Shown: positions 34,167 to 42,647 of the stretch, piece after piece
Position numbering within the stretch: position 1 is the stretch's first letter
Layout: the number at the start of each line of letters is the position of its first letter
NCBI RefSeq assembly: GCF_020911725.1
Contig: NZ_CP076620.1
Location: forward strand, 1,244,501 to 1,308,500
DNA from: Clostridium cadaveris
GTDB lineage: Bacteria; Bacillota; Clostridia; Clostridiales; Clostridiaceae
DNA length: 64,000 bases
Direction: 5' to 3'
Program-made: the position numbers and the translations under genes
Notes under the pieces: generated by a model
Databases searched by the model: none
Told to the model about the DNA's origin: nothing
What the model saw: the letters and a program-made list of their open reading frames with translations, nothing else

Positions 34167-35060
34167 TTATGAATTTAATTTTTCAAATTCAGCAGGTGAA
34201 AGATAACCTAATGAAGAATGAATTCTCTTAGTGTTGTAGTATAATTCAATATATTTAAATATTTCTTTTTGAGCTTGTTCTGGAGTTTCATATTTAGCAT
34301 CCAGAATAAGCTCTCTTTTTATAGTTCTGTAAAAAGACTCCATAACGGCATTATCATATGGATTGCCTTTTCTACTATTGCTGTGTATTGCACCAAATTT
34401 ATCTAATATAGATCTAAAATTGCATCCTGTAAATTGTGAACCCTGATCAGTATGTACAATTAATCCAGCAGAGGGTTGTTCTTTACCGTAAGCTTGAATA
34501 AAGGCATCAACAACTAGACTATCTTTCATTTTCTTCTCCATAGACCAGCCAACTACTTTTCGTGAATATATATCAAGAAAAACTGCTAAATAGAGCGTTC
34601 CTTTTTTAGTTGGTATATATGTAATATCCCCAACCCATATTTTATTTTTACCATCTGTTTGAAACATTTGATTTAGTAAATTTGGACGTTCAATAGCATT
34701 TGATTTTTTATTATAATATTTATACCTATAACGTGTTCCTTTAGGCCACAACTTTAGTTCTCTCATAAGCCTTGCTACACGCTTTCTATTAATATTAATC
34801 CCTTTATTATTTAAAACTTTTGCTATTCTAATAGAGCCATAACGTCCCTTATTTTCTTCAAAAATTTGTTTGATTTCACCTTTTAATACTTCATTCTCAA
34901 TATCCCTTTTAGATGGCTTATGTTTTAAAAATTTATAATATCCTGATCTTGATACATTTAATGTTTTGCAGGCCTTCTTGATATTATATTTATCATTATT
35001 TTCTTTTAAAAACTGAAATCTTATTTGTTCTTTTGCTTCAAGAAGGCCTGGTATTTTTTT
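34167..35060 (-). CDS. IS3-family transposase OrfB, made by -1 frameshift
   Basis: The frame is open from the slip site at 35054-35060 to TAA at 34167, about 297 residues, but has no upstream ATG before the internal Met at 34766, so it must be expressed as an OrfAB fusion. It has the HTH_21-like region (KACKTLNVSRSGYY, then GSIRIAKVLNNKGININRKRVARLM) and a complete DDE integrase core: Asp in VGDITYI, Asp in VHTDQGSQF, Glu in NAVMESFYRTIKREL. It ends with the usual YNTKRIHSSLGYLSPAEFE. No disruption is seen. Confidence 0.92.
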   Translation of the reverse strand, partial: KKIPGLLEAKEQIRFQFLKENNDKYNIKKACKTLNVSRSGYYKFLKHKPSKRDIENEVLKGEIKQIFEENKGRYGSIRIAKVLNNKGININRKRVARLMRELKLWPKGTRYRYKYYNKKSNAIERPNLLNQMFQTDGKNKIWVGDITYIPTKKGTLYLAVFLDIYSRKVVGWSMEKKMKDSLVVDAFIQAYGKEQPSAGLIVHTDQGSQFTGCNFRSILDKFGAIHSNSRKGNPYDNAVMESFYRTIKRELILDAKYETPEQAQKEIFKYIELYYNTKRIHSSLGYLSPAEFEKLNS

Positions 35061-35311
35061 AATAATTCAAGCTCCTTTTTTAACTCAAGATTTTCTTGCT
35101 TCAATTTTTTTAGCTCATACTGACATGAATAAAGTGCAGTTCCATGTCCTGGAAACGCACTTTCTCCATATTCTTCATATTCACTTATCCATCTATACAA
35201 AGAATTGTAATGTATAGATAGTTCTTTTGCCACATTAGAAACTGACATATCATCTTCAAGAACTAATTTTACAGCAGCAATTTTAAACTGTTTATCATAA
35301 CTTCTTCTCAT
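35021..35311 (-). CDS. IS3-family transposase OrfA
   Basis: 96 residues from ATG 35311 (an in-frame GTG at 35329 overlaps the AAAGGTGG ribosome site, so ATG 35311 is preferred). MRRSYDKQFKIAAVKLVLEDDMSVSNVAKELSIHYNSLYRW is the standard Tnp_1/HTH opening; a leucine-zipper helix follows (YELKKLKQENLELKKELELLKK). The run of seven A on the coding strand (plus 35054-35060) near the end is in the right phase (A-AAA-AAA) for -1 slippage into OrfB. Confidence 0.92.
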   Translation of the reverse strand: MRRSYDKQFKIAAVKLVLEDDMSVSNVAKELSIHYNSLYRWISEYEEYGESAFPGHGTALYSCQYELKKLKQENLELKKELELLKKYQAFLKQKNK

Positions 35312-35531
35312 AAGTAGACCACCTTTCACTATTTTCTCTTAACTTAGTGTCTACTTAAGTATACCACTTCCAGAGTAGACTTTTTATTAATGTCTACTCT
35401 ATGGGGTACATTTTAAGTATGAGGTAGTTTTTTTATATTATTGATGAAATATGATATGGTACAATTATTGTAAAGTATTTTTAATAATTAGCGTATTCAT
35501 AATGGTTATACATGTTGGGGGGTATAGGTGA

Positions 35532-37121
35532 GTGAATGTTAAGGAATTATTATCACTAAAGGAATTTCAGGATTATGAAGTTATTTGTGGAGAGCAGGGA
35601 TTAAAGAATGAAGTTAGAGCTGTTACAGTAATGGATGCTCTTGATATACGCAATTGGGTGAAGGGAGGAGAGGTGCTTCTGACATCTGGATACATTTTAT
35701 ACTGCAACATAGACAGTATAGCAAATATAGTAAGGGATGTTCACGAGGCAAAAGCAGCTGCTCTATTTATAAAATTAGGAAGATTTTTAAGTGAAGTACC
35801 AGAAGAAGCAGTGAAAATATGTAATGATATAGGGTTTCCTATAATAAAGATGCCTAAAGATCATTTGTTTTTGCAAGCTATACAACCAGCTTTTTTGGAG
35901 CTTTTAAATCAAAAAAACAATATTATTGCTACTTCAGAGCGGATACATACATCTTTTATAAACATAGTTATAAATGGCGGTGGAATTTGTGAGATAGTTG
36001 ATACACTAGGAGAATTACTTAAAAGAGATGTTATATTTATAGATAATATCTTTAATAAAACCTATAAATCTAAAGACACCAAGATAAACTTTGAAAATAT
36101 GGATAAGAAAATGTTAGAAAAATATTTTTATTACGATGTAAATTTAGATAATAGAAATTATGGACATATAATAGTTTCAAATTCAAGAAATGATTTAAAA
36201 AAGTACGAACTTTTAGCGGTTCAGCATGCATCTACAGTAATAAAATTGAGTATTCAAAAAAAACTATCAAATAGATCTATAGAAGAAAGATATAGGGATG
36301 GCTTTGTGCAAGATATAATTTTAAACAATATAAAGAGTGAAGAGGAAGTTGTAAAAAGAGGAGAAACATATGGGTGGATTCTTGATAAAAGCTGGTATAC
36401 AACAATAATAATAGATATAGATAACACGAAAATACAATATCTTGGTGTTAAAAGTAGGCAGGATACGGAAAAGATAGAAATTGGGAATCAAAGGATTTTT
36501 AGATACTGTGCTGAGATTTTAAACTGTAATTTTAAAGATATAATGTATACAAAATTTACAGATAGCATAGTTTTTATAATAAAATGTGAGAAACTATGTG
36601 ACAATAAGAGCAGCATAGTAAAAGTTCTTAACGAGTTAAAAAATAATACTTATGAAAAATTTAAATTTACTTTAACCATTGGAATTGGAAAGAGCAGAGA
36701 TTCGATAACGAAATGTCATGAAGCATATTTAGAAGCTCAAAAATGTGTAAAGATATCAAGACGTATCTATAAGAATGATAAGATAATGCTTTATGAAGAA
36801 TTAGGAGTTTATAATTTTTTGTATGAGGTAAACGAAATTCCAGGAGTAAAGAACTTTTATAAAGAATATATAGATAGATTAATCAGCTATGATAATATGC
36901 ATAATACAGAGCTAATGAAAACTTTAATTGGCATAGTTGAAAATGGATGGAATCTAAAAGAAACATCTAAAACTATGTATATACATTATAACACTTTAAA
37001 AAATAGATATAAAAAAATTGAGGAAGTAAGTGAATTAAAGCTTCATGAGACTAAAGAGAAGCTTAATATGGAATTAGCAGTGAAACTTTATTTGGCGAAT
37101 AACATTGAAAATTTAATATAA
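35532..37121 (+). CDS. PucR-family transcriptional regulator
   Basis: 529 residues. The N-terminal PucR domain starts MNVKELLSLKEFQDYEVICGEQGLKNEVRAVTVMDA, the signal-sensing part. A middle GGDEF-like, non-catalytic domain follows, and the C-terminal HTH_30 ends with GWNLKETSKTMYIHYNTLKNRYKKIEE (about 480-505). Such regulators control purine, amino-acid or related uptake and breakdown genes near them. The start is GTG 35532 behind a G-rich site. A strong terminator separates it from the following three-gene group, which it probably regulates. Confidence 0.9.
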   Translation: MNVKELLSLKEFQDYEVICGEQGLKNEVRAVTVMDALDIRNWVKGGEVLLTSGYILYCNIDSIANIVRDVHEAKAAALFIKLGRFLSEVPEEAVKICNDIGFPIIKMPKDHLFLQAIQPAFLELLNQKNNIIATSERIHTSFINIVINGGGICEIVDTLGELLKRDVIFIDNIFNKTYKSKDTKINFENMDKKMLEKYFYYDVNLDNRNYGHIIVSNSRNDLKKYELLAVQHASTVIKLSIQKKLSNRSIEERYRDGFVQDIILNNIKSEEEVVKRGETYGWILDKSWYTTIIIDIDNTKIQYLGVKSRQDTEKIEIGNQRIFRYCAEILNCNFKDIMYTKFTDSIVFIIKCEKLCDNKSSIVKVLNELKNNTYEKFKFTLTIGIGKSRDSITKCHEAYLEAQKCVKISRRIYKNDKIMLYEELGVYNFLYEVNEIPGVKNFYKEYIDRLISYDNMHNTELMKTLIGIVENGWNLKETSKTMYIHYNTLKNRYKKIEEVSELKLHETKEKLNMELAVKLYLANNIENLI

Positions 37122-37148
37122 AACATAGTATTAGCAGATAATATGATG

Positions 37149-37198
37149 GCCCTATAGTACATTATTTTTATATTTTTAATGTACTATAGGGCTATATT
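37149..37198 (+). terminator. Strong terminator after the PucR-family gene
   Basis: Perfect 16-bp stem GCCCTATAGTACATTA / TAATGTACTATAGGGC with a 12-base T-rich loop, then TATATTATTT. Confidence 0.9.
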
Positions 37199-37374
37199 AT
37201 TTACAAAAAAGTTAAGTTATACTAAACATGTAAACGATAAGTGGAGTTTATAAATATCCATACAATCAATTATCACGTGATTCTTAATTAAATTAATGAC
37301 AATATATATTATCTTAATTAACTTATGAAAATTACTAGTGACAATAGTTCTAAAAAATCATATGGAGGGAAATT

Positions 37375-38088
37375 ATGAGTGAAACAATTTTACACATAGC
37401 TAATAAACCTATATTCTGGGTACTATGTTCCATTACCGTTATTATTACGATTATTCAAGCGGTTATATTTACTAGACTAGCTAGAAAAACAGCAAATACT
37501 ATAGGAGTTCCAAAATCTACTTGTGATAAAGCTTTTAAAACAGGTATGATTTCATCTATCGGACCTAGTATAGGAGTATTTATTGTAATGGTAGGTTTAA
37601 TGTCCACTATTGGAGGACCATTAAGTTGGTTAAGATTATCAGTTATAGGTGCTGCCCCTACAGAGCTTACTGCAGCAAAAATAGGTGCAGAAGTGGCAGG
37701 TGTTACCTTCGGTGGATCAGGATATACAACAGAAACATTAGCACTTTCATGGATAACAATGACTTTAAATGGAGCGGGATGGCTTTTATTTACGGGATTA
37801 TTTGCACATAAATTAGAAAAATTAAGAGTGAAAGTTGGTGGAGGAGATTCTAAGTGGCTTGTTGCATTAAGTGGAGCTTCAATGCTTGGAGTATTTGGTT
37901 ACCTTAATGCTGGAGACGTAGCAAAAGGCGGTGGCAATTTAGTTGCTGTTATAGTTGGAGCATTATTTATGATATTTATGGTGACTAAAGTTACAGTGAA
38001 ATATCCTAAACTAAAAGAGTATTCACTAGGAATTGCCATGCTCTGTGGTATGATTGGAGCAGTTTTATACGACGTACTATTTCTTTAG
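37375..38088 (+). CDS. DUF5058-like integral membrane protein
   Basis: 237 residues with about six membrane helices. The conserved run KTGMISSIGPSIGVFIVMVGLM and the LSWLRLSVIGAAPTELTAA block resemble DUF5058 proteins, which occur beside peptidase genes in Firmicutes. No catalytic motif is seen. It starts behind GGAGGG and is followed 16 bases later by another membrane-protein gene of matching size, suggesting a two-subunit membrane complex. Confidence 0.8.
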   Translation: MSETILHIANKPIFWVLCSITVIITIIQAVIFTRLARKTANTIGVPKSTCDKAFKTGMISSIGPSIGVFIVMVGLMSTIGGPLSWLRLSVIGAAPTELTAAKIGAEVAGVTFGGSGYTTETLALSWITMTLNGAGWLLFTGLFAHKLEKLRVKVGGGDSKWLVALSGASMLGVFGYLNAGDVAKGGGNLVAVIVGALFMIFMVTKVTVKYPKLKEYSLGIAMLCGMIGAVLYDVLFL

Positions 38089-38104
38089 AAATTAGGAGGT
38101 AATT

Positions 38105-38797
38105 ATGAATAATATAAGTGATAAAGAGTTTGAAAATATGTGGAATAGACCTGTCATAAGAGTAGGTGCAGTCACTGTACTTTTGGCAGCGTTAACATCT
38201 TTTGCACCTACAGTATGGTTGTGCATATCAGAGGGCGTAATGCCACCTATAGGGCAAATACTTCAAAGCTGGGCATTAGTTGCAGCATCATTTGGAGCGT
38301 TATATGTGGTGGAACCTATATCTTATTATTCAGTATTAGGACTTTCGGGGACATATTTGTCTTTCCTTTCAGGGAATATAGGAAATATGAGAGTACCTTG
38401 TGCTGCCATGGCGTTAGAGGCTACAGACACAACTCCAGGTACAAGACAAGCTGAGATAGTATCTACTTTAGGGATAACAGGATCTATTATTGTAAATATA
38501 TTCTTTGTTACTTTAGCAGTTATAGTAGGAGCCGCACTTATAAGTGTACTTCCTCCAGTTGTTGCAAATGCATTCAAGACTTATAGTGCACCAGCTATAT
38601 TCGGAGCGGTATTTGGTCAGTTTGCAATAAAGTATCCTAAGCTTGCAATATTCTCTTTAGGAGCTCCTACTGTTCTTAAGGTAGTGTTCAATCCGCCAGC
38701 ATATGTACTGATAGTGGTAGCTGTATTCGGAAGTATAATACTTCAAAAATTCTTTTATAAAAAAGAACAGCAAAAAATTAGTGCAGGTAAGGTTTAA
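38105..38797 (+). CDS. Integral membrane protein, partner of the DUF5058-like protein
   Basis: 230 residues with six or seven hydrophobic segments and polar loops containing VEPISYYSVLGLSGTYLSF and GNMRVPCAAMALEATDTTPGT. I cannot name a family. Its place between the DUF5058-like gene and an M20 amidohydrolase gene, all with good ribosome sites and short gaps, suggests that the two membrane proteins form a transporter whose substrate is cleaved by the amidohydrolase. Confidence 0.75.
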   Translation: MNNISDKEFENMWNRPVIRVGAVTVLLAALTSFAPTVWLCISEGVMPPIGQILQSWALVAASFGALYVVEPISYYSVLGLSGTYLSFLSGNIGNMRVPCAAMALEATDTTPGTRQAEIVSTLGITGSIIVNIFFVTLAVIVGAALISVLPPVVANAFKTYSAPAIFGAVFGQFAIKYPKLAIFSLGAPTVLKVVFNPPAYVLIVVAVFGSIILQKFFYKKEQQKISAGKV

Positions 38798-38823
38798 TAT
38801 AAAAAAAGAAAGGAGCAATTTTT

Positions 38824-40002
38824 ATGTGGGAACAATGTAAAGATATACAAAGTTATTTAGTAAAAGCAAGAAGGGAGCTTCATGAAATACCTGAACTTGG
38901 GAAAGATTTGCCTAAAACTTCTGAATATATAGCAAAAGAACTTGATAGAATGGGGATAAAATATAAGAGAAATATAAAAGACTCAGGAATAATAGCATTG
39001 ATAGAAGGTAGAAATTCGGATAAAGTAATTGCACTTAGAGCTGATATGGATGCACTTCCAATAAAAGAAGAAACAGGCTTAGACTTTGCATCTACTAATG
39101 GAAATATGCACGCTTGCGGTCATGATTCACATGCTGCAATGCTTCTTGGAGCAGCTGAAATTTTAAATAAAAATAAAGATAAATTAAATGGAACGGTAAA
39201 GCTTATATTCCAAACAGCAGAAGAAACGGCAGAAGGTGCAGAGGTAATGATAGAGGAAGGTGCTTTAGAAAATCCTAAGGTTGATGTTTTAGTAGGACTT
39301 CACATAGGATCTATATATGGGGCAAAAGTGAAATTAGGCCAAGCCGGAATAGTACCAGGAAACATAATGGCATCTTATGATAAATTTATCTTAAAGGTAA
39401 AGGGAAAAGGATGTCATGGATCCACTCCTGAAAAAGGAATAGATCCAATAACAATAGCAACCAATATAGTAAATGCTATTCAAACAATCGTTAGTAGAGA
39501 AATAAGCGCAACAAAACCTGCAGTTATAGCTATTGGAAAAATAAACGGAGGTTTTGCATATAATATAATTCCTGATATTGTTGAGATGGAAGGAACTATA
39601 AGGGCCACAGAAGAGGAAATAAGACAGCTTTTGTCCTCTAGAATAGAGAAAGTTTCTAAAGATATAGCTGAGGCTATGAATGGTAAATGCGAATATGAAA
39701 TAGTATGGGGTGCACCACCAGTTGTAAATGATAAGGAAGTTACAGCTATGGTTATAGAATCAGCTAAAAAAGTTTTAGGAGATGAAGGAGTTGTGTCTGA
39801 ATTTGATGCCCCTAATATGGGAGGAGAAGATATTGCTCATTATTTAAATAAGGTTCCAGGAACTTTCTTTTTCTTAGGATCTAACAACCCTAAAAAACAT
39901 ACAGATATACCACATCACAATCCTAAGTTTGATATAGATGAGGATGTAATGTGGAAAGGAAGTGCAATTTTTGTACAATCAGTATGCGACTATTTGAAAT
40001 AG
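38824..40002 (+). CDS. M20-family amidohydrolase (aminoacylase/IAA-hydrolase type)
   Basis: 392 residues, M20D-type metallopeptidase. ARRELHEIPELGK (residues 14-26), ALRADMDALPIKEE (about 75), MHACGHDSHAAML (metal ligands near 97-109), QTAEETAEGAE (catalytic Glu pair) and GGEDIAHY are all present. Members remove acyl groups from N-acyl amino acids or amidated metabolites. Cytosolic, with no signal peptide. Probably the enzyme of the preceding transport pair. A terminator follows. Confidence 0.93.
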   Translation: MWEQCKDIQSYLVKARRELHEIPELGKDLPKTSEYIAKELDRMGIKYKRNIKDSGIIALIEGRNSDKVIALRADMDALPIKEETGLDFASTNGNMHACGHDSHAAMLLGAAEILNKNKDKLNGTVKLIFQTAEETAEGAEVMIEEGALENPKVDVLVGLHIGSIYGAKVKLGQAGIVPGNIMASYDKFILKVKGKGCHGSTPEKGIDPITIATNIVNAIQTIVSREISATKPAVIAIGKINGGFAYNIIPDIVEMEGTIRATEEEIRQLLSSRIEKVSKDIAEAMNGKCEYEIVWGAPPVVNDKEVTAMVIESAKKVLGDEGVVSEFDAPNMGGEDIAHYLNKVPGTFFFLGSNNPKKHTDIPHHNPKFDIDEDVMWKGSAIFVQSVCDYLK

Positions 40003-40018
40003 GAATATTATACAAAAT

Positions 40019-40058
40019 AAAAATGTCTTGCTTATATGAGCAAGATATTTTTATTTTA
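40019..40058. terminator. Terminator between the M20 gene and a minus-strand gene
   Basis: AAATGTCTTGCT and AGCAAGATATTT arms (one G-U pair), A tract before and TTTTTATTTT after. Confidence 0.82.
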
Positions 40059-40064
40059 TAGTTT

Positions 40065-40487
40065 TTAAGTACGTGCTTTAAATTCATAAGAACATTTTCT
40101 GCAGGTTACTATTATATTCTTTTTTCCTCTAGGAAGTCTAAGTTTTTGATTGCACCTAGGACATACTACTATTTTAAATTTAATTTTTTGATTAAATGAA
40201 TACTTAAGTTCATTGAAAAGCCTTGGAATTCCGTCTAAAGTTGCTCTTGGAAAATTATCAGGAAGCTTTCTTCCGAATTTACTTAATACTTTATTCAATA
40301 AATTTGTAAATTTATTGAGTTCTGAGGAACGTTTATATATATTTTTAGAAAAAGCTCTGTATAAAACAATAAGATTAAGTATCATTGCTAATATTCTAGT
40401 GTGACGCATAAAGCTAAATATGAAGCTTAATATAAGCAAGAATATAGAAAGCAAGTCAAAACCGTAAGCACCATATAAAAAGTTCAT
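40065..40487 (-). CDS. Small membrane protein with C-terminal zinc ribbon
   Basis: 140 residues from ATG 40487; an upstream in-frame ATG at 40502 contains the ribosome site itself. Two hydrophobic segments at about residues 5-45 are followed by a basic region and a C-terminal four-cysteine zinc ribbon, CPRCNQKLRLPRGKKN then VTCRKCSYEF. Such small proteins are common in clostridia and unassigned. Confidence 0.75.
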   Translation of the reverse strand: MNFLYGAYGFDLLSIFLLILSFIFSFMRHTRILAMILNLIVLYRAFSKNIYKRSSELNKFTNLLNKVLSKFGRKLPDNFPRATLDGIPRLFNELKYSFNQKIKFKIVVCPRCNQKLRLPRGKKNIIVTCRKCSYEFKART

Positions 40488-40660
40488 GTTGTACCCTCCC
40501 ATTTTGCAAAATAAATATCATTATATATTTTAATAGATAAATGAAGAATATGTGTGAATTTTTATTTAATATAATGAGTAAAATTAAAATTGGCATTGAC
40601 TAGTAACAAAATTCGTTTCTACTTCATATAATGGTTTAAAATAATGAAAGGGTGATATTT

Positions 40661-41017
40661 ATGAAAGTAAATTTTGAAGATATAGGAAAGAAGATTAGCG
40701 AAGGCAGTAAATCAGCAGTAAAAAAGACAAAAACTGTTACTGAAACTATGAAAATAAAAAATAAGTTAGCAGAAGAGGAAGACACATTAGAAACTCTTTA
40801 TATGGAACTTGGTGAAAGATATTTTAAACTTTTTAGTGATAAGCCAGGTGATGAATTTACAAAACTTTGTGCTGCTATAAAAAATTCAAAACATAAAATA
40901 GAAGAATTATCAAGGGAACTAAATGGATTAAAGGGTATAAAGACTTGTAAAGAATGTGGTTCAGAGATTGGCGACAATGAAATTTATTGCAAAAAATGTG
41001 GGGCAAAGATAAAGTAA
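40661..41017 (+). CDS. Small coiled-coil protein with C-terminal zinc ribbon
   Basis: 118 residues from ATG 40661, six bases after AAAGGGTG. The first 90 residues are helical and charged (SAVKKTKTVTETMKIKNKLA, then EEDTLETLYMELGERYFKLF). The end is a zinc ribbon, CKECGSEIGDNEIYCKKCG. It lies divergent from another zinc-ribbon gene; the two may be functionally linked. Function unknown. Confidence 0.78.
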   Translation: MKVNFEDIGKKISEGSKSAVKKTKTVTETMKIKNKLAEEEDTLETLYMELGERYFKLFSDKPGDEFTKLCAAIKNSKHKIEELSRELNGLKGIKTCKECGSEIGDNEIYCKKCGAKIK

Positions 41018-41076
41018 ACAGAGTTGGAGGCAGTCTTTCTTGCTCGATCTTAGAACTTACAAGGGAAAGTTAATAT

Positions 41077-41116
41077 AACAGGGAGTGAAGATTAAATCTT
41101 TGCTCCCTGTTTTTGT
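41077..41116 (+). terminator. Terminator after the zinc-ribbon gene
   Basis: AACAGGGAG / CTCCCTGTT arms with an inner AAGATT / AATCTT pairing, then TTTTTG. Confidence 0.85.
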
Positions 41117-41285
41117 GAAAAGTACTCAATATTTGATAGATAATAAGCTTAAAAAATAGAATATATTTAAATTAGAGAATAATATATTTAATTTAGTTAT
41201 CGTGGTAAAAATATCCTGTGGAAGAACTGCAAATACTAATGATATATTATATAAGAAACAAAATACACGAAAGGAGCGTTATAAT

Positions 41286-42620
41286 ATGAAGGTTATAATA
41301 ATTGGAGGAATCGCAGCAGGAACAAGTGCAGGGGCAAAATTAAAAAGAATATCTCCTGATACTGAAGTAGTAATATATGAAAAGTCAGATATAGTATCTT
41401 TTGGAGCTTGTGGCCTTCCATATTTTGTTGCAAATTATTTTGAAGAATCTAATAAAATGATTGCACGAACTCCAGAAGCCTTTGAGAAATCAGGGGTTAA
41501 GGTTAAAACAAAACATGAGGTTGTAGATGTAAACTTTGATGATAAATTTATTGTAGTTAGGGATTTATCTAATGGCAAGAATTTTAAGGAATACTATGAT
41601 AAGCTTATGATTGCTACAGGTGCAAGCAGTATAATTCCGCCTATAAAAAATGTAAATATTTCTAATGTTTGTACATTAAAATCTATGGAAGATGGATTAA
41701 AGCTAAAGGAACTTATGAAAGGTGAAAACAATAAAAAGGTTGTTATAGTTGGTGCAGGATTTATAGGACTTGAGGCTGTGGAAGCAGCTAAACAATATGG
41801 TAAGGAAGTATCAGTAATACAATTAGAAGATAGAATTTTAAAAGATGTATTTGATAAAGAACTAACCGATGTTTTAGAAGAGGAACTTAGAAGTCATGGA
41901 ATTAAACTTTATTTAAATGAAACAGTTATTGAAATGATTGGTGAGAGAAAAGTTTCTAAAGTCAAAACAACTGAAAGAGAGATAGATGCAGACATAGTAA
42001 TTATTGCCACTGGAGTGAGACCAAATACAGAAATTTTCAAAAATAAGGGATTAAAGATGCTTAAAAATGGAGCTATTATAGTAGATAATAAAGGAGCTAC
42101 ATCAATAAAAGACGTTTACGCTGCAGGTGATTGTGCAACAATACCTAGTCTTATAGATGGAGAACCCTTATATTTACCGCTAGCTACTGGTGCCAATAAA
42201 CTTGGGAGAATAGTCGGAGAAAATATGGGGAATATGGATTCTGAATTTCCTGGCTCTTTAGCATCAAGCTGTATTAAGGTAATGAACATGGAAGCAGGAA
42301 GAACCGGTCTTACGGAATTGCAGGCAGAAAAACAAGGAATTAATTATAAAGTTAAATTTATAAATGATATGAATCAAACTAGTTATTATCCAGGACAAAA
42401 TAAAATATATTTAAAACTTATATATGACGGCTATACAAAGAAGATTCTTGGAGGACAGATAGCAGGTTATAAAGATGCTGTACAAAGGGTAAATGTAATA
42501 GCAGCATGTATATTTGCAGGTCTTACTACTAGCGAGTTAGGAATGCTTGATTTATGTTATGCACCACCATTTGCAAGAACATGGGATGCATTAAATGTAT
42601 TAGGAAATGTAAGTAAATAA
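41286..42620 (+). CDS. CoA-disulfide reductase/NADH-oxidase-like flavoprotein
   Basis: 444 residues of the pyridine nucleotide-disulfide oxidoreductase family with a single active cysteine: SFGACGLPYF holds Cys42. The N-terminal FAD motif is IIGGIAAGTSAGAKL, the NAD(P) motif is VIVGAGFIGLEAVEAA near residue 155, and the second FAD motif is VYAAGDCA near 280. Such enzymes reduce CoA disulfide, persulfides or oxygen. ATG 41286 follows AAGGAG; the upstream open frame is probably not coding. The next gene, a cystine-type transporter, suggests a role in thiol balance. Confidence 0.87.
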   Translation: MKVIIIGGIAAGTSAGAKLKRISPDTEVVIYEKSDIVSFGACGLPYFVANYFEESNKMIARTPEAFEKSGVKVKTKHEVVDVNFDDKFIVVRDLSNGKNFKEYYDKLMIATGASSIIPPIKNVNISNVCTLKSMEDGLKLKELMKGENNKKVVIVGAGFIGLEAVEAAKQYGKEVSVIQLEDRILKDVFDKELTDVLEEELRSHGIKLYLNETVIEMIGERKVSKVKTTEREIDADIVIIATGVRPNTEIFKNKGLKMLKNGAIIVDNKGATSIKDVYAAGDCATIPSLIDGEPLYLPLATGANKLGRIVGENMGNMDSEFPGSLASSCIKVMNMEAGRTGLTELQAEKQGINYKVKFINDMNQTSYYPGQNKIYLKLIYDGYTKKILGGQIAGYKDAVQRVNVIAACIFAGLTTSELGMLDLCYAPPFARTWDALNVLGNVSK

Positions 42621-42647
42621 AGATATTTAAACTAAGGAGGAAAAAAT

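Larger units (their letters stand above)
34126..35372 (-). mobile_element. IS3-family insertion sequence, 1247 bp, complete
   Basis: The ends TGGAGTTG... (34126 on) and, inward from 35372, TGGAAGTG... share TGGA termini and two inner blocks, AAGTAGACAC and AAGTTAAGA, over about 36 bases. A 4-bp direct repeat GAGT flanks the element (34122-34125, 35373-35376). It encodes OrfA and OrfB joined by a classic A-AAA-AAA slip site. It differs from the IS150-like element near 1 kb in ends and proteins. Confidence 0.92.
34113..35415. terminator. 17-bp hairpin terminator split by the second IS element
   Basis: TACCCCATAGAGT just left of the IS (34113-34125) continues right of it as AGAC, then an 11-base loop and GTCTACTCTATGGGGTA (35392-35408). 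Removing the IS and one GAGT copy rebuilds a perfect 17-bp stem TACCCCATAGAGTAGAC with A-rich 5-prime and T-rich 3-prime flanks, directly after the RND gene. It is a likely terminator of that gene. Confidence 0.75.

Noticed and set aside
41202..41285. 28-residue N-terminal extension of the disulfide-reductase-like protein
   Set aside because: The FAD motif begins right after ATG 41286, which has an AAGGAG site; the upstream stretch looks non-coding.
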